Positions 35,146 to 44,502 of a stretch of 64,000 nt of DNA are shown here, piece after piece. Source of the DNA: Saccharothrix coeruleofusca (lineage in GTDB: Bacteria; Actinomycetota; Actinomycetes; Mycobacteriales; Pseudonocardiaceae); contig NZ_BMRG01000020.1 of NCBI RefSeq assembly GCF_014648515.1, positions 80,788-144,787 of the forward strand, in the 5' to 3' direction. Under the pieces are notes generated by a model. It did not search any database, was not told the DNA's origin, and saw only the letters and a list, made by a program, of their open reading frames with translations. The stretch's first letter is position 1, and the number at the start of each line of letters is the position of its first letter. A program made the translations under genes and the position numbers.

Positions 35146-35978
35146 GCGACATCAAGGAAATCCTGGGCACCGCGTTCGGCGACGAGCCGCCGTTGCGCGT
35201 CGACCGGGAAGCGATCGTGAAGTCCGGGCGGCGCAGGCTGGCGGTGCGCAGCGCGGCCACTGGCATGGCGGTGTTCGCCGCCGTGGCCGCGGTGACCGTC
35301 CCCGTCCTGCTGGGCGGTCGCGGTGGCGGCATCGGGATCGGCGGCGCACCGTCGTCGAGCGCACCCCCGCTCACCAGCACGACCGCAGGCGGGCCGTCGA
35401 CCACGCTGGGCAGCACGCCGCCGAGCACGCACTACTCGTCCGCGCCCGCCAGCGCGGACCCCTCCGGGGGGCTGGAGGTGAGCGCCACCTCCAAGCCCGC
35501 GGACCCGAACAAGCCCCGGCCGCCCAAGCCGGTCACCGCCGAGCGCGCCGCCGCGCTGACCTCGCTGGTGACCTCCTCGGGCGTGCTGCCCCAGGGGCAG
35601 TACACGCCGATCCCGGCCGGGCAGCTGGAGATGCGGCCCACCCCCGACGGCTACCAGCTGGCCGCTGACGTCACCACGGCCACCGGCAGCGGTCAGCTGC
35701 GGCTGTCCCTGCGCATGGAGCGGCAGGTGGGCTGCGCGGACTCCTCGTCCATCCCCGGTCTGCAGTGCTGGGAACGCCAGGTGGACGGCAAGCGGATCAT
35801 CGTGGAGGACCACCAGCTCGGCGGCGACCGCAGGCTCGCCGTGACCTACCAGCACGCCGACGGCACGCTGTTCCAGGCCAGCGCCACGGACCACACCCAG
35901 GCCGGGCCCGCCGGTCCGATGCCGCTGACGTGGGAGCAGCTGGCAAAGATCGCGACTCTGCCGGGGGTCGCGTTCTAA
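35142..35978 (+). CDS. membrane protein co-encoded with the SigE-family sigma factor
   Basis: A 278-aa single-pass protein: cytosolic N-terminus of about 45 residues (MSDIKEILGTAFGDEPPLRV), one helix (TGMAVFAAVAAVTVPVLLGG), a Ser/Thr/Pro-rich extracellular linker of about 70 residues and a folded C-terminal domain containing two Cys (VGCADSS and LQCWERQ). It lacks the zinc-binding HxxxCxxC motif of classical anti-sigmas. Its position and topology suggest sigma regulation; this is inference. Confidence 0.6.
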   Translation: MSDIKEILGTAFGDEPPLRVDREAIVKSGRRRLAVRSAATGMAVFAAVAAVTVPVLLGGRGGGIGIGGAPSSSAPPLTSTTAGGPSTTLGSTPPSTHYSSAPASADPSGGLEVSATSKPADPNKPRPPKPVTAERAAALTSLVTSSGVLPQGQYTPIPAGQLEMRPTPDGYQLAADVTTATGSGQLRLSLRMERQVGCADSSSIPGLQCWERQVDGKRIIVEDHQLGGDRRLAVTYQHADGTLFQASATDHTQAGPAGPMPLTWEQLAKIATLPGVAF

Positions 35979-35988
35979 CCTTGTCCTC

Positions 35989-36417
35989 GTGGCCGACGAC
36001 TTGACCGTGACGCGCACGCTGGTGATCCCGGCGGGTGAGCTGCGCGAGCGCTTCTCCCGGTCGTCCGGCCCCGGCGGCCAGGGCGTGAACACGGCGGACA
36101 GCCGGGTCGAGCTCTCGTTCGACCTGGCTGCCTCGCCGTCCGTGCCGGACTGGCTGCGCACCCGGATGCTCGGCAGGTTGCACAACCGCCTCACCGGCGG
36201 TGTGGTCACCGTCGTGGCCAGCGAGCACCGCGCCCAGCTGCAGAACCGCCAGGCCGCCCGCGAGCGCCTGGCCCGCCTGCTGCGCGACGCCGCCGCCGCG
36301 CCCCCGGCGGTGCGCCGCGCCACCAAGCCCACCAAGGGCTCCCAGGAACGCCGCATCGCCGCCAAGAAGCAGCGCTCCCGGACCAAGCAGTCCCGCCGCC
36401 CCTCCAGCTGGGACTGA
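35989..36417 (+). CDS. arfB: peptidyl-tRNA hydrolase ArfB (ribosome rescue)
   Basis: A 142-aa class-I release-factor-like protein. The catalytic GGQ is in FSRSSGPGGQGVNTADSRVE. The basic C-terminal tail (ATKPTKGSQERRIAAKKQRS) is the part that enters the empty mRNA channel of stalled ribosomes in ArfB. The start is leaderless: TAACCT (35976-35981) overlaps the previous gene's stop codon and ends 7 nt before the GTG. Confidence 0.93.
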   Translation: MADDLTVTRTLVIPAGELRERFSRSSGPGGQGVNTADSRVELSFDLAASPSVPDWLRTRMLGRLHNRLTGGVVTVVASEHRAQLQNRQAARERLARLLRDAAAAPPAVRRATKPTKGSQERRIAAKKQRSRTKQSRRPSSWD

Positions 36418-36465
36418 CCCCCGAGTTCACCCTCCAGGCCACGCGAACCGAGCGTTGGGGCCTGC

Positions 36466-36511
36466 CCGGTAGTAGTTACCGGCCCCCTGGGGCGCACCGG
36501 GTAGTACTTGC
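36466..36511 (-). repeat. 46-bp dispersed repeat, copy 5 (inside the 3' end of the kinase gene)
   Basis: Reverse copy, that is in the kinase's sense orientation: GCAAGTACTACCCG and GGGCCGGTAACTACTACCGG. It encodes the last 11 residues of the kinase (ASTTRCAPGGR) and supplies its TAA stop. Confidence 0.85.
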
Positions 36512-37612
36512 CGATGTGGGGAGGTGGGCGGTGAAGACGGCGCCGCCGTCGTTGTGCACGCGCACCGAACCGCCGCGGCGCAGGCAGGTCTGCCGGGTCA
36601 GGGCGAGCCCCAGGCCGCGCGCCCCCTGCTGGCCCGCCTTGGTGGTGAACCCGTGCCGGAACACCTCGTCGGCCAGCTCCGGGGCCACGCCGGGCCCGGA
36701 GTCCCGCACCACCACGAGCACCTCGTCGTCGTCCTCGCGCACGGACACCTCGACCCACCCGCCGGAGCCGCCCAGCGCGTCCACGGCGTTGTCGACCAGG
36801 TTGCCCAGCACGGTCACCAGGTCCGTGGACAGCGCCTCGTCCACCTCGCCCAGCGCGCTGCCCGGCGACAGCCGCAGCCCGACGCCGCGCTCCCCGGCCA
36901 GGCCGGACTTGGCGATCAGCAGCGCCGCCACGGCCGGGTCGGCGATGTGCTCGCGGACCTCGGCGTGCCACCGGCCCTGCGCGCCGCCGATCCGCTCGAT
37001 GAACCCGCGCACCTCGTCGAACCGGCCCATCTCCACCAGGCCCGCGATGGCGTGCAGGCGGTTGCTGAACTCGTGGGCCTGCGCGCGCAGCGCGTCGGTG
37101 GCGCGGCGGCAGGCGTCCAGCTCCTGCCGCAGGGCGGTCAGCTCGGTGCGGTCCCTGACCGTCACCACCGCGCTGTGCGCGTCCAGCGGCACGTGGGTCA
37201 GCACGACCACCCGGCCGCGGCCGAGCAGCAGCTGGTCCGGCCGGGGGGACCGGCCGGTGAGCGCGTCGCGGACCCGCTCGTCGAAGCCCAGCTCGTGCAC
37301 CGACCGGCCGACGCAGTCGGCGGGCAGCGCCAGCAGCTCCCGCGCCCGGTCGTTGACCAGGGTGATCCGGTGCCGGGGGTCGAGCGCGAGCACGCCTTCC
37401 TCGACGCCGCGCAGCAGCGCCTCGCGGTAGCGCACCAGGGCGGTGAGCTCACCCGACCGCAGGCCGTGGTTCCGCGCGCGCGCCCAGAGGGCCAGCAGCG
37501 CGCCGACCACCAGCGCCACGCCGAGCGGCAGCGCGTGACCGGGGAAGGTGGACACGGCTAATACCGCGCCCGTCGACGCGACGACCACCAGCTGCCACGC
37601 GAGCCCACTCAC
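36476..37612 (-). CDS. CitA/DcuS-type sensor histidine kinase without extracytoplasmic sensor
   Basis: A 378-aa kinase. Two closely spaced N-terminal helices (LAWQLVVVASTGAVLAVSTF, LPLGVALVVGALLALWA) leave almost no external loop, whereas CitA-type kinases usually carry a periplasmic PAS domain there. A cytosolic PAS follows (ALLRGVEEGVLALDPRHRIT), then the phosphoacceptor HEFSNRLHAIAGLVEMGRFD and the ATPase motifs LGNLVDNAVDAL, RDSGPGVAPE and GARGLGLALTR. No response regulator gene is adjacent. GTG at 37612 has GGAGG 5 nt upstream. The last 11 codons come from a 46-bp repeat. Confidence 0.87.
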   Translation of the reverse strand: MSGLAWQLVVVASTGAVLAVSTFPGHALPLGVALVVGALLALWARARNHGLRSGELTALVRYREALLRGVEEGVLALDPRHRITLVNDRARELLALPADCVGRSVHELGFDERVRDALTGRSPRPDQLLLGRGRVVVLTHVPLDAHSAVVTVRDRTELTALRQELDACRRATDALRAQAHEFSNRLHAIAGLVEMGRFDEVRGFIERIGGAQGRWHAEVREHIADPAVAALLIAKSGLAGERGVGLRLSPGSALGEVDEALSTDLVTVLGNLVDNAVDALGGSGGWVEVSVREDDDEVLVVVRDSGPGVAPELADEVFRHGFTTKAGQQGARGLGLALTRQTCLRRGGSVRVHNDGGAVFTAHLPTSASTTRCAPGGR

Positions 37613-37703
37613 TGGCACCTCCAGGACGACCACGACCGGAACCCCTGGCGCGGGAGCGGGATGTCTCCGCGCACGGGAGCGCCACGTCCGACCACGCGGA
37701 TCG

Positions 37704-37745
37704 GGAGGTGAGGACCACAGTGCGGACCAGGCACTGATCACCTCC
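37704..37745 (-). terminator. nested hairpin between LacI gene and kinase gene
   Basis: Outer arms GGAGGTGA/TCACCTCC and inner arms CAGTGC/GCACTG are both perfect. The hairpin lies 50 bp after the LacI stop on the minus strand and 92 bp before the kinase start, so it probably ends the LacI transcript. Confidence 0.5.
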
Positions 37746-37794
37746 GGGCGAGACTACGACGACGGCGCGCGGAGGTGTGCTCCGGTCCCATTGG

Positions 37795-38829
37795 TCAGGA
37801 ATGGTTCGGGGTTCCGCCCGGCGGCGCGGTGGTCGCGCGGACCACCAGGGACGGGCGCAGCAGGTGCCGCACGGGTTCCGCCCGCTCGCCCCGCACCCGT
37901 TGCAGCAGCGCTTGCGCCGCGAGCCTGCCGAACTCCTCGCGCGGCTGGTCGACCGTGGTCAGCGACACGTGCCGCAGCGCCGCCAGCGAGGTGTTGTCGT
38001 AGCCGACCACGGACACGTCGCGCGGCACCCGGAACCCGGCCTCCGCCAACGCCGAGATCGCGCCGACGGCGTTGAAGTCGTTGCAGGACACGATTCCCGT
38101 CGGCATGTCGGGCGCCAGTTCCCGCACCGCCCGCGCGCCCGCGGCGTCGGTGTACTCGCTAGCCACCACGCGCGGCGCGAGCCCGTGCCGCGCCATGGCG
38201 GCGAGGTAGCCGCGGCGGCGGATCGCCGCCTGGCTGCCGCGTCCGCCGTCGAGGTGGGCGATCCGCTTGTGCCCCAACGACACCAGGTGGTCCACGGCCA
38301 GCCCGATGCCGCGCTCGCCGTCGTCGTTGACCGTGTCCACAGTGGACAACCGTGAGGATCGTGCCACCAGTGCGACGGCGGTCTGGTCGGCCGCGCGGCC
38401 GATGGCCGACATCGGCACCACCGGGGACAGCAGGGCCAGTCCCGCCGGGCGGAACGACAGCAGGCTCTCCAGCGCGCGCCGCTCGCGCGCGGGCGACCGC
38501 CCGCCGGTGTTGATGATCAGGTCGAAGCCCTGGCTCCGCGCCACCTCGTCGATGCCGTCGACGACCTCGGCGAAGAAGGCGTTGTGCAGGTCCGACAGCA
38601 TCACGCCGAGCACGCGGGAGGTGCGGCTGGCCAGCGAGCGGGCCATGGCGTGCGGCGAGTAGCCCAGCTCCTGGGCCGCCTTGAGCACCGCCGCGCGGCG
38701 CTGGGGGCTCACCTTGGGGGATTCCCGCATCACCAGCGACACCAGCGCGCGGGAGACCCCGGCCCGCCGCGCCACGTCCTCCATCGTCGGTCTGGCCACC
38801 CGGACCTCCGCGGGACGCCGCCTTGACAC
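37795..38829 (-). CDS. LacI-family repressor of the inositol operon
   Basis: A 344-aa regulator with the LacI HTH (TMEDVARRAGVSRALVSLVM) and periplasmic-binding-like core (RVLGVMLSDLHNAFFAEVVD, DDGERGIGLAVDHLVSLGHK, VSVVGYDNTSLAALRHVSLT). It is divergent from the iol genes with a perfect palindrome between, so it is almost certainly their repressor. The inducer is inferred to be inositol or an inositol catabolite. Confidence 0.92.
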   Translation of the reverse strand: MSRRRPAEVRVARPTMEDVARRAGVSRALVSLVMRESPKVSPQRRAAVLKAAQELGYSPHAMARSLASRTSRVLGVMLSDLHNAFFAEVVDGIDEVARSQGFDLIINTGGRSPARERRALESLLSFRPAGLALLSPVVPMSAIGRAADQTAVALVARSSRLSTVDTVNDDGERGIGLAVDHLVSLGHKRIAHLDGGRGSQAAIRRRGYLAAMARHGLAPRVVASEYTDAAGARAVRELAPDMPTGIVSCNDFNAVGAISALAEAGFRVPRDVSVVGYDNTSLAALRHVSLTTVDQPREEFGRLAAQALLQRVRGERAEPVRHLLRPSLVVRATTAPPGGTPNHS

Positions 38830-38866
38830 CAGTGTGACGCAGGTTACAGCATGAGGTGTTCCCGCA

Positions 38867-38880
38867 GTAGAGCGCTCTAC
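38867..38880. promoter_or_regulatory. LacI-type operator between the repressor and iolG
   Basis: GTAGAGCGCTCTAC is a perfect 14-bp palindrome with a central CG, the form bound by LacI-family proteins. It ends 35 bp before iolG and 37 bp after the LacI start, so it can control both genes. Confidence 0.8.
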
Positions 38881-38915
38881 CGAATCGGCCCTCCCACCAG
38901 GACGGAGACCAGCGG

Positions 38916-39920
38916 ATGCGGATCGGGGTTGCCGGAGTCGGTCGGATCGGCACGATGCACGCGACCAACCTCGCGGGGTTGCCGGAGGTCGACGAGGTGC
39001 TGCTGTTCGACCCGGCGCCCGGCCGGGCGGAAGCGGCGTCGGCCCGCCTGCCGGGCACCAGGGCGGTGGGCGACCTGGACACCCTGCTCGCCGCCTGCGA
39101 CGGCGTGCTGCTCGCGACGCCGACCACCACGCACCCCGCGCTGCTGCGCGCGGCGCTCGCGGCGGGCGTGCCGACGCTGTGCGAGAAGCCGATCGCCGCC
39201 CACGTCGACGAGATGCGGGCGCTGATCGCGGAGGTGGAGGCGTCCGGCGTCGAGGTGCTGGTGGGGTTCCAGCGGCGGTTCGACCCCGCCGTGGCGGAGC
39301 TGCGCCGCAGGCTGCGCGCGGGCGAGGTCGGCGAGGTGTACCTGGTGCGGGCGCTGGGCAACGACGCCAGACCGCCGGACCCCGCCTACCTGCCGCGGTC
39401 CGGTGGCATCTTCCGCGACCTGCTGATCCACGACCTGGACGCGGTGCCGTGGCTGGTCGGCGAGCCGGTGGTGGAGGTCTACGCCTCCGGCTCGGTGCTG
39501 GTGGACCGCGCCTTCGCCGACGCCGACGACGTGGACAACGCCGTGGTGCTGCTGAGGTTCGCGGGCGGCGCGCACGCCACGCTGGCGGGCGGCAGGCACG
39601 ACCCGCTGGGCTACGACCACCGCATCGAGGTGCTGGGCAGCCGCGACTGCCTGGCCGTGGGGCTGGACGAGCGGACCCCGCTGACCTCGCTGGAGCCCGG
39701 CGGCCCGCAGGCGGGGCCGCACGCCTACTCCGGGTTCCCGGAGCGCTTCCACCGCGCCTACCTCAACGAGGTGGCGGTCTTCGCCGGTGTGGTCGCGGGC
39801 GGGGTGGCGAATCCGTCGCCCGCGCGGGAGAGTTTGATCAGCCTCCGGCTCGCGGAGGCGTGCGAGGCGTCCCGGCGCTGCGGCGCCCCGGTGCGGCTGA
39901 ACGCGGAGGTGCCTGCGTGA
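38916..39920 (+). CDS. iolG: inositol 2-dehydrogenase (Gfo/Idh/MocA)
   Basis: A 334-aa NAD-dependent dehydrogenase, the first step of myo-inositol catabolism (to scyllo-inosose). Motifs: RIGVAGVGRIGTMHATNLAG for NAD, LCEKPIAA with the catalytic Lys, VLVGFQRRFDP, and FRDLLIHDLDAVPWLVGEP with the Asp and His of inositol dehydrogenases. It is first in an operon of eight genes, each joined to the next by a 1-4 bp overlap. Confidence 0.92.
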   Translation: MRIGVAGVGRIGTMHATNLAGLPEVDEVLLFDPAPGRAEAASARLPGTRAVGDLDTLLAACDGVLLATPTTTHPALLRAALAAGVPTLCEKPIAAHVDEMRALIAEVEASGVEVLVGFQRRFDPAVAELRRRLRAGEVGEVYLVRALGNDARPPDPAYLPRSGGIFRDLLIHDLDAVPWLVGEPVVEVYASGSVLVDRAFADADDVDNAVVLLRFAGGAHATLAGGRHDPLGYDHRIEVLGSRDCLAVGLDERTPLTSLEPGGPQAGPHAYSGFPERFHRAYLNEVAVFAGVVAGGVANPSPARESLISLRLAEACEASRRCGAPVRLNAEVPA

Positions 39921-40783
39921 GGATCGCGGGAGCGCCGATCTCCTGGGGCGTCTGCGAGGTGCCCGGCTGGGGCCGGGTGCTCGACCCCGCGACCGTGCTG
40001 GCGGGCATGGCCTCCCTCGGCCTGGCCGCCACCGAGCTGGGCCCGCCGGGCTACCTGCCGTCCGATCCCGCCGCACTCAGAGCGCTGCTGGACGAGCACG
40101 GGCTCGCGCTGGTCGGCGGTTTCCTCGCGGTCACCCTGCACGATCGGTCCACAGTGGACGAAGCGGCGGAGGTGGCCCACCGGCTCGCCGCGGCGGGCGG
40201 CGAGGTGCTGGTGCTGGCCGCCGCCACCGGTCTGGACGGCTACGACGAGCGGCCCGAGCTGACCGGCGCGCAGTGGCGCGAGCTGGTCGACAACGCGGCG
40301 CGGGTCCGCGACCGGGCGGCCCGGCACGGCCTGCGCGCGGTGCTGCACCCGCACGTGGGCACGCACGTCGAGCGCGCCGACGAGGTCGAGCGCTTCCTCG
40401 CCGACTCGGACCTGCCGCTGTGCCTGGACACCGGCCACCTGCTCATCGGCGGCGCGGACCCGGTGGAGCTGGCCCACCGCTTCCCCGACCGGATCGGGCA
40501 CGTGCACCTCAAGGACGTGCGCGCCGACCTCGCCGCCGCCGTGCGCGCCGGGCGGACCGGCTACGCCGAGGCGGTGCGGCAGCGGATGTACGTGCCGCTC
40601 GGCGACGGCGACGTGGACGTGCGGGGACTGGTGGAACTGCTGCGCGACAACGGTTACAGCGGCTGGCTGGTGCTGGAGCAGGACACCGCGCTGACCGAGG
40701 GCGACGCGGTGGACGAGCCGGTGCGGGACACCGCGCGCAGCCTGGCCCACCTCACCCGGTTCACCGGACAGGAGAGACGATGA
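39917..40783 (+). CDS. iolE: sugar phosphate isomerase/epimerase family, probable inosose dehydratase
   Basis: A 288-aa TIM-barrel (AP-endonuclease-2-like). The start RIAGAPISWGVCEVPGWGRV is the hallmark of 2-keto-myo-inositol dehydratases. Metal ligands are visible in LHPHVGTHVE, LCLDTGHLLIGG, HVHLKDV and LVLEQDTAL. The operon position after iolG supports this role over the related IolI/IolH isomerases. GTG overlaps the iolG stop by 4 bp. Confidence 0.87.
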   Translation: MRIAGAPISWGVCEVPGWGRVLDPATVLAGMASLGLAATELGPPGYLPSDPAALRALLDEHGLALVGGFLAVTLHDRSTVDEAAEVAHRLAAAGGEVLVLAAATGLDGYDERPELTGAQWRELVDNAARVRDRAARHGLRAVLHPHVGTHVERADEVERFLADSDLPLCLDTGHLLIGGADPVELAHRFPDRIGHVHLKDVRADLAAAVRAGRTGYAEAVRQRMYVPLGDGDVDVRGLVELLRDNGYSGWLVLEQDTALTEGDAVDEPVRDTARSLAHLTRFTGQERR

Positions 40784-41754
40784 CCCCTACCGGCAAGCTG
40801 GCCACCGCGGTCGCGGCCACCGCGCTGCTGGTCGCGTGCAGCGGCCCCGCCGCGGTGGACGGCACCACCACGGACGCGGCCACCGCCCCGGACGGGCAGC
40901 TGCGCGTCGCGGTGATCACCCACGGCACGGCGGGCGACGCGTTCTGGAACGTGGTCAAGAACGGCGCCACGGCCGCCGGGGAGCAACTGGGCGTGGTGGT
41001 GGACTACAACTCCGACGGCGACCCCGGCAAGCAGGCCACCCTGGTCGACAACGCGGTCTCCCAACAGGTCGGCGGCATCGTGGTGTCGATGGCCAACCCG
41101 GACGCGCTGGAGACCTCGGTGCGCAACGCGGTCCGGGCGGGCATCCCGGTGGTCACCATCAACTCCGGTGGCGACCGCAGCGCCGCGTTCGGCGCGCTCG
41201 CCCACGTCGGCCAGGAGGAGGCGCTGGCCGGTGAGCAGGCCGGGCGCAAGCTCAGGGACGCGGGCCGGGGCAAGCTGCTGTGCGTGATCCACGAGGCGGG
41301 CAACATCGGCCTCAACCAGCGCTGCGACGGCGCGCGGGCCGGGTTCGGCGGCACGGTCGCCACGCTCCAGGTGGACATCAACAACCCCACCGACACCGAG
41401 GCGCGCATCAAGGGCGCGCTGCAGACCGACACCGCGGTGGACGCGGTGCTCGCGCTGAACCCGCAGGTGGCGGTGCACGCGGTCAGCGCGGTCGAGGGGG
41501 CGTCGGCGGAGGCGGCGGTGGCCACCTTCGACCTCAACCCGGACGTGGCCGAGGCGATCAAGGCCGGTGACGTGCTGTTCGCCGTGGACCAGCAGCAGTA
41601 CCAGCAGGGCTACCTGCCGATCGTGATGCTCAAGCTGTACCGGGACAACGCCAACACCCTGGGCGGCGGCAGGCCCGTGCTCACCGGCCCCGGCTTCGTC
41701 GACCGGGACAACGTGGACAGGGTCGCCGAGTACGCCAAGCGCGGCACGCGGTGA
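40780..41754 (+). CDS. sugar (inositol) ABC transporter substrate-binding lipoprotein
   Basis: A 324-aa type-I periplasmic binding protein. Lipoprotein signal ends LLVACSGPA (Cys about 20). The core begins [20 protein letters not shown] and has [20 protein letters not shown] and [19 protein letters not shown], typical of the ribose/inositol family. Placement inside the iol operon indicates inositol as ligand. ATG overlaps the iolE stop. Confidence 0.9.
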   Translation: MTPTGKLATAVAATALLVACSGPAAVDGTTTDAATAPDGQLRVAVITHGTAGDAFWNVVKNGATAAGEQLGVVVDYNSDGDPGKQATLVDNAVSQQVGGIVVSMANPDALETSVRNAVRAGIPVVTINSGGDRSAAFGALAHVGQEEALAGEQAGRKLRDAGRGKLLCVIHEAGNIGLNQRCDGARAGFGGTVATLQVDINNPTDTEARIKGALQTDTAVDAVLALNPQVAVHAVSAVEGASAEAAVATFDLNPDVAEAIKAGDVLFAVDQQQYQQGYLPIVMLKLYRDNANTLGGGRPVLTGPGFVDRDNVDRVAEYAKRGTR

Positions 41755-42800
41755 CGCCGGTGGTGGCGGAGGTGTCCGGGGCCGACGAGCGGCTGCGCGC
41801 GTCCGGGCTGCTGGACCGGCTGGTGCCGCGGCCGGAGGTCGGCGCGCTGCTGGGCGCGCTGGTGGTGTTCGCGTTCTTCTCGGTGGTGACCGAGCGGTTC
41901 CTCAGCCCGGCGGGCGTGGCGACCTGGCTGGACGACGCCTCCACGCTGGGCGTCGTGGCGGTGGCCGTGGCGCTGCTGATGATCGGCGGCGAGTTCGACC
42001 TGTCGGCGGGCGTGATGACCGCGTCCACCGCGCTGGTCACCGCCGTGCTGTCCACCAGGCTGGGCTGGAACGTGTGGTGGGCGCTGCTGGCGTCGCTGCT
42101 GTTCGCGCTGGCCGTGGGGGCGCTCAACGGGTGGCTGGTGGTGCGCACCGGGCTGCCCAGCTTCATCGTCACGCTGGGCACCTTCCTGGCGCTGCAGGGG
42201 CTGAACCTGGGCGTGACGCGGCTGGTGACCGGCACCGTGCAGGTCTCCGGGATGCGCGCCGCGCCCGGCTACGAGTCGGCGGGCTTCGTGTTCGCCTCGA
42301 CGTTCTCGCTGGGCGGCACCAGGTTCCCCGTCTCCATCGTGTGGTGGCTGGTGGCCACCGCGGTGGCGTCGGTGGTGCTGCTGCGGACCAGGTTCGGCAA
42401 CTGGGTGTTCGCGGTGGGCGGCTCGGCGGCCGTCTCGCGCGCGGTCGGCGTGCCGGTGCGGCGGACCAAGGTGGTGCTGTTCACCGCCACGGCGGGCGCG
42501 GCCTGGCTGGTCGGCTCGATCAACATCCTGCGGTTCACCAGCGTGCAGGCCAACCAGGGCATCGGGTTGGAGTTCCAGTTCATCATCGCCGCGGTGATCG
42601 GCGGCTGCCTGCTCACCGGCGGCTTCGGCTCGGCGGTGGGCGCGGCGGTCGGCGCGCTGATCTTCGGCATGGCCCGCCAGGGCATCGTCTACGCCAACTG
42701 GAACAGCGACTGGTTCCAGCTGTTCCTCGGCGTGATGCTGCTGGCCGCCGTGCTGGTCAACAACGCGCTGCGGCGGCGGGCGGAGAGGGTGCGGCGATGA
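41751..42800 (+). CDS. sugar (inositol) ABC transporter permease
   Basis: A 349-aa RbsC-type permease with about eight to ten membrane helices. Visible landmarks: [20 protein letters not shown] (the conserved GGxDLS loop), [20 protein letters not shown], and [20 protein letters not shown] near the C-terminus. It probably works as a homodimer with the ATPase encoded next. Confidence 0.92.
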   Translation: MTPVVAEVSGADERLRASGLLDRLVPRPEVGALLGALVVFAFFSVVTERFLSPAGVATWLDDASTLGVVAVAVALLMIGGEFDLSAGVMTASTALVTAVLSTRLGWNVWWALLASLLFALAVGALNGWLVVRTGLPSFIVTLGTFLALQGLNLGVTRLVTGTVQVSGMRAAPGYESAGFVFASTFSLGGTRFPVSIVWWLVATAVASVVLLRTRFGNWVFAVGGSAAVSRAVGVPVRRTKVVLFTATAGAAWLVGSINILRFTSVQANQGIGLEFQFIIAAVIGGCLLTGGFGSAVGAAVGALIFGMARQGIVYANWNSDWFQLFLGVMLLAAVLVNNALRRRAERVRR

Positions 42801-43564
42801 CTCCCCTCATCGAGGTCAGGGGCGTGGGCAAGACCTACGGCAGCGTCATCGCGCTGCGCGGCGTGTCCGCGGTGGTCAACGCGGGCGAGGTCACCTGCGT
42901 GCTGGGCGACAACGGCGCGGGCAAGTCCACGCTGATCAAGGTGCTGGCCGGGGTGCACCGGCACGACGAGGGCGAGTTGCTGGTGGACGGGCGGCCGGTT
43001 CGGTTCTCCTCGCCCCGCGACGCGCTGGACCGGGGCGTCGCCACGGTCCACCAGGACCTGGCCGTGGTGCCGCTGATGAGCGTGTGGCGCAACTTCTTCC
43101 TCGGCTCCGAACCGCGCAGGGGGCCGTTCCTGGACCGGGGGAAGGCCCGCGAGGTCACCCGCCGCGCGCTGGCCGACATGGGCATCGACCTGCGCGACGT
43201 GGAGCAGCCGGTGGGCACGCTGTCCGGCGGCGAGCGGCAGTGCGTGGCCATCGCGCGGGCGGTGCACTTCGGCGCGCGGGTGCTGATCCTGGACGAGCCG
43301 ACCGCCGCGCTGGGCGTGAAGCAGGCCGGGCTGGTGCTCAGGCACGTGGCGCGGGCCCGCGACCGGGGGCTGGGCGTCGTGCTGATCACCCACAACCCGC
43401 ACCACGCCTACCCGGTCGGCGACCGGTTCCTGCTGCTCAAGCGGGGGCGGGCGCTGGGCTGCCACGACAAGTCCGAGATCGGCGTGGAGGAGCTGACCCG
43501 GCAGATGGCGGGCGGCGCGGAGCTGGCGGAGCTGGCCCACGAGCTGCGGGGCGTGGACCCGTGA
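42797..43564 (+). CDS. sugar (inositol) ABC transporter ATP-binding protein
   Basis: A 255-aa single ATPase domain: Walker [12 protein letters not shown]-loop [20 protein letters not shown], signature LSGGERQ, Walker [13 protein letters not shown], switch His in LITHNPHH. Most ribose-type importers have a double-length ATPase; this is the single-domain type, so two copies would assemble. ATG overlaps the permease stop. Confidence 0.93.
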   Translation: MTPLIEVRGVGKTYGSVIALRGVSAVVNAGEVTCVLGDNGAGKSTLIKVLAGVHRHDEGELLVDGRPVRFSSPRDALDRGVATVHQDLAVVPLMSVWRNFFLGSEPRRGPFLDRGKAREVTRRALADMGIDLRDVEQPVGTLSGGERQCVAIARAVHFGARVLILDEPTAALGVKQAGLVLRHVARARDRGLGVVLITHNPHHAYPVGDRFLLLKRGRALGCHDKSEIGVEELTRQMAGGAELAELAHELRGVDP

Positions 43565-44502
43565 TGCCCGAGGTGCTGGCCATCGGCCGGGTGGGGGTGG
43601 ACCTGTACCCGGAACAGAGCGGGGTGCCGCTGGCCGGGGTGCGCACGTTCGCCAAGTCGCTGGGCGGCACGGCGACCAACGTCGCGGTGGCCGCCGCCCG
43701 GCTGGGCCGCCGGGCGGCGGTGCTGACCAAGGTCGGGCCGGACGGGTTCGGCCCGTACGTGCGCTCGGCGCTGGCGGGCTTCGGCGTGTCGCCGGAGTTC
43801 GTGGGCACCGCCGAGGGGTTGCGGACGCCGGTGGTGTTCTGCGCGCTGGACCCGCCGGAGGACCCGCCGCTGCTGTTCTACCGCGCCCCGCTCGCCCCGG
43901 ACCTGGCGCTGGAGGACGCGGACGTGCCGTGGGACGTGGTGGCCGAGGTGCCGCTGCTGTGGGTCACCGGCACCGGGGTGTGCGCCGAACCGGCCCGCAG
44001 CACCCAGCGCCGGGTGCTGGAGCACCGGGCCCGCCGCGCGCACACCGTGCTCGACCTGGACCACCGACCGGTGTTCTGGCCGGACGCGGCCACCGCGCGC
44101 CGGGAGATCGGCTGGATGCTCGACCACGTGACGGTGGCCGTGGGCAACCGCGCCGAGGTCGAGGTGGTGGTGGGCACGGCGGACCCCGAGGAGGCCGCCG
44201 CCCGGCTGCTCGACCGGGGTGTTCGGCTGGCGGTGGTGAAGCGGGGCGCGGAAGGTGTCCTGGTGGCCACCGCCGAGGGTTCCCGCACCGTGCCGCCGCA
44301 CCGGGTGGAGGTGGTGTGCGGGCTGGGCGCGGGCGACGCGTTCGGCGGGGCGCTGGCGCACGGCCTGCTGGCGGGCTGGGACGCGGTGCGCGCCGCCCGC
44401 TACGCCAACGCGGCGGGCGCGCTGGTCGCCTCGCGGCTGGCCTGCGCGGACGCCATGCCGACCCCGGCCGAGGTCGAGCGGCTGCTGGGGGTGGCCGGGT
44501 GA
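43564..44502 (+). CDS. iolC: 5-dehydro-2-deoxygluconokinase (PfkB family)
   Basis: A 312-aa PfkB kinase that phosphorylates 5-keto-2-deoxygluconate in inositol catabolism. The start EVLAIGRVGVDLYPEQSGVP and FAKSLGGTATNVAVAAARLG are characteristic of IolC; the C-terminal signature CGLGAGDAFGGALAHGLLAG has the catalytic Asp. ATG at 43564 overlaps the previous stop by 1 nt (TGATG); a GTG directly upstream (43561) would give a 4-bp overlap. Confidence 0.93.
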   Translation: MPEVLAIGRVGVDLYPEQSGVPLAGVRTFAKSLGGTATNVAVAAARLGRRAAVLTKVGPDGFGPYVRSALAGFGVSPEFVGTAEGLRTPVVFCALDPPEDPPLLFYRAPLAPDLALEDADVPWDVVAEVPLLWVTGTGVCAEPARSTQRRVLEHRARRAHTVLDLDHRPVFWPDAATARREIGWMLDHVTVAVGNRAEVEVVVGTADPEEAAARLLDRGVRLAVVKRGAEGVLVATAEGSRTVPPHRVEVVCGLGAGDAFGGALAHGLLAGWDAVRAARYANAAGALVASRLACADAMPTPAEVERLLGVAG

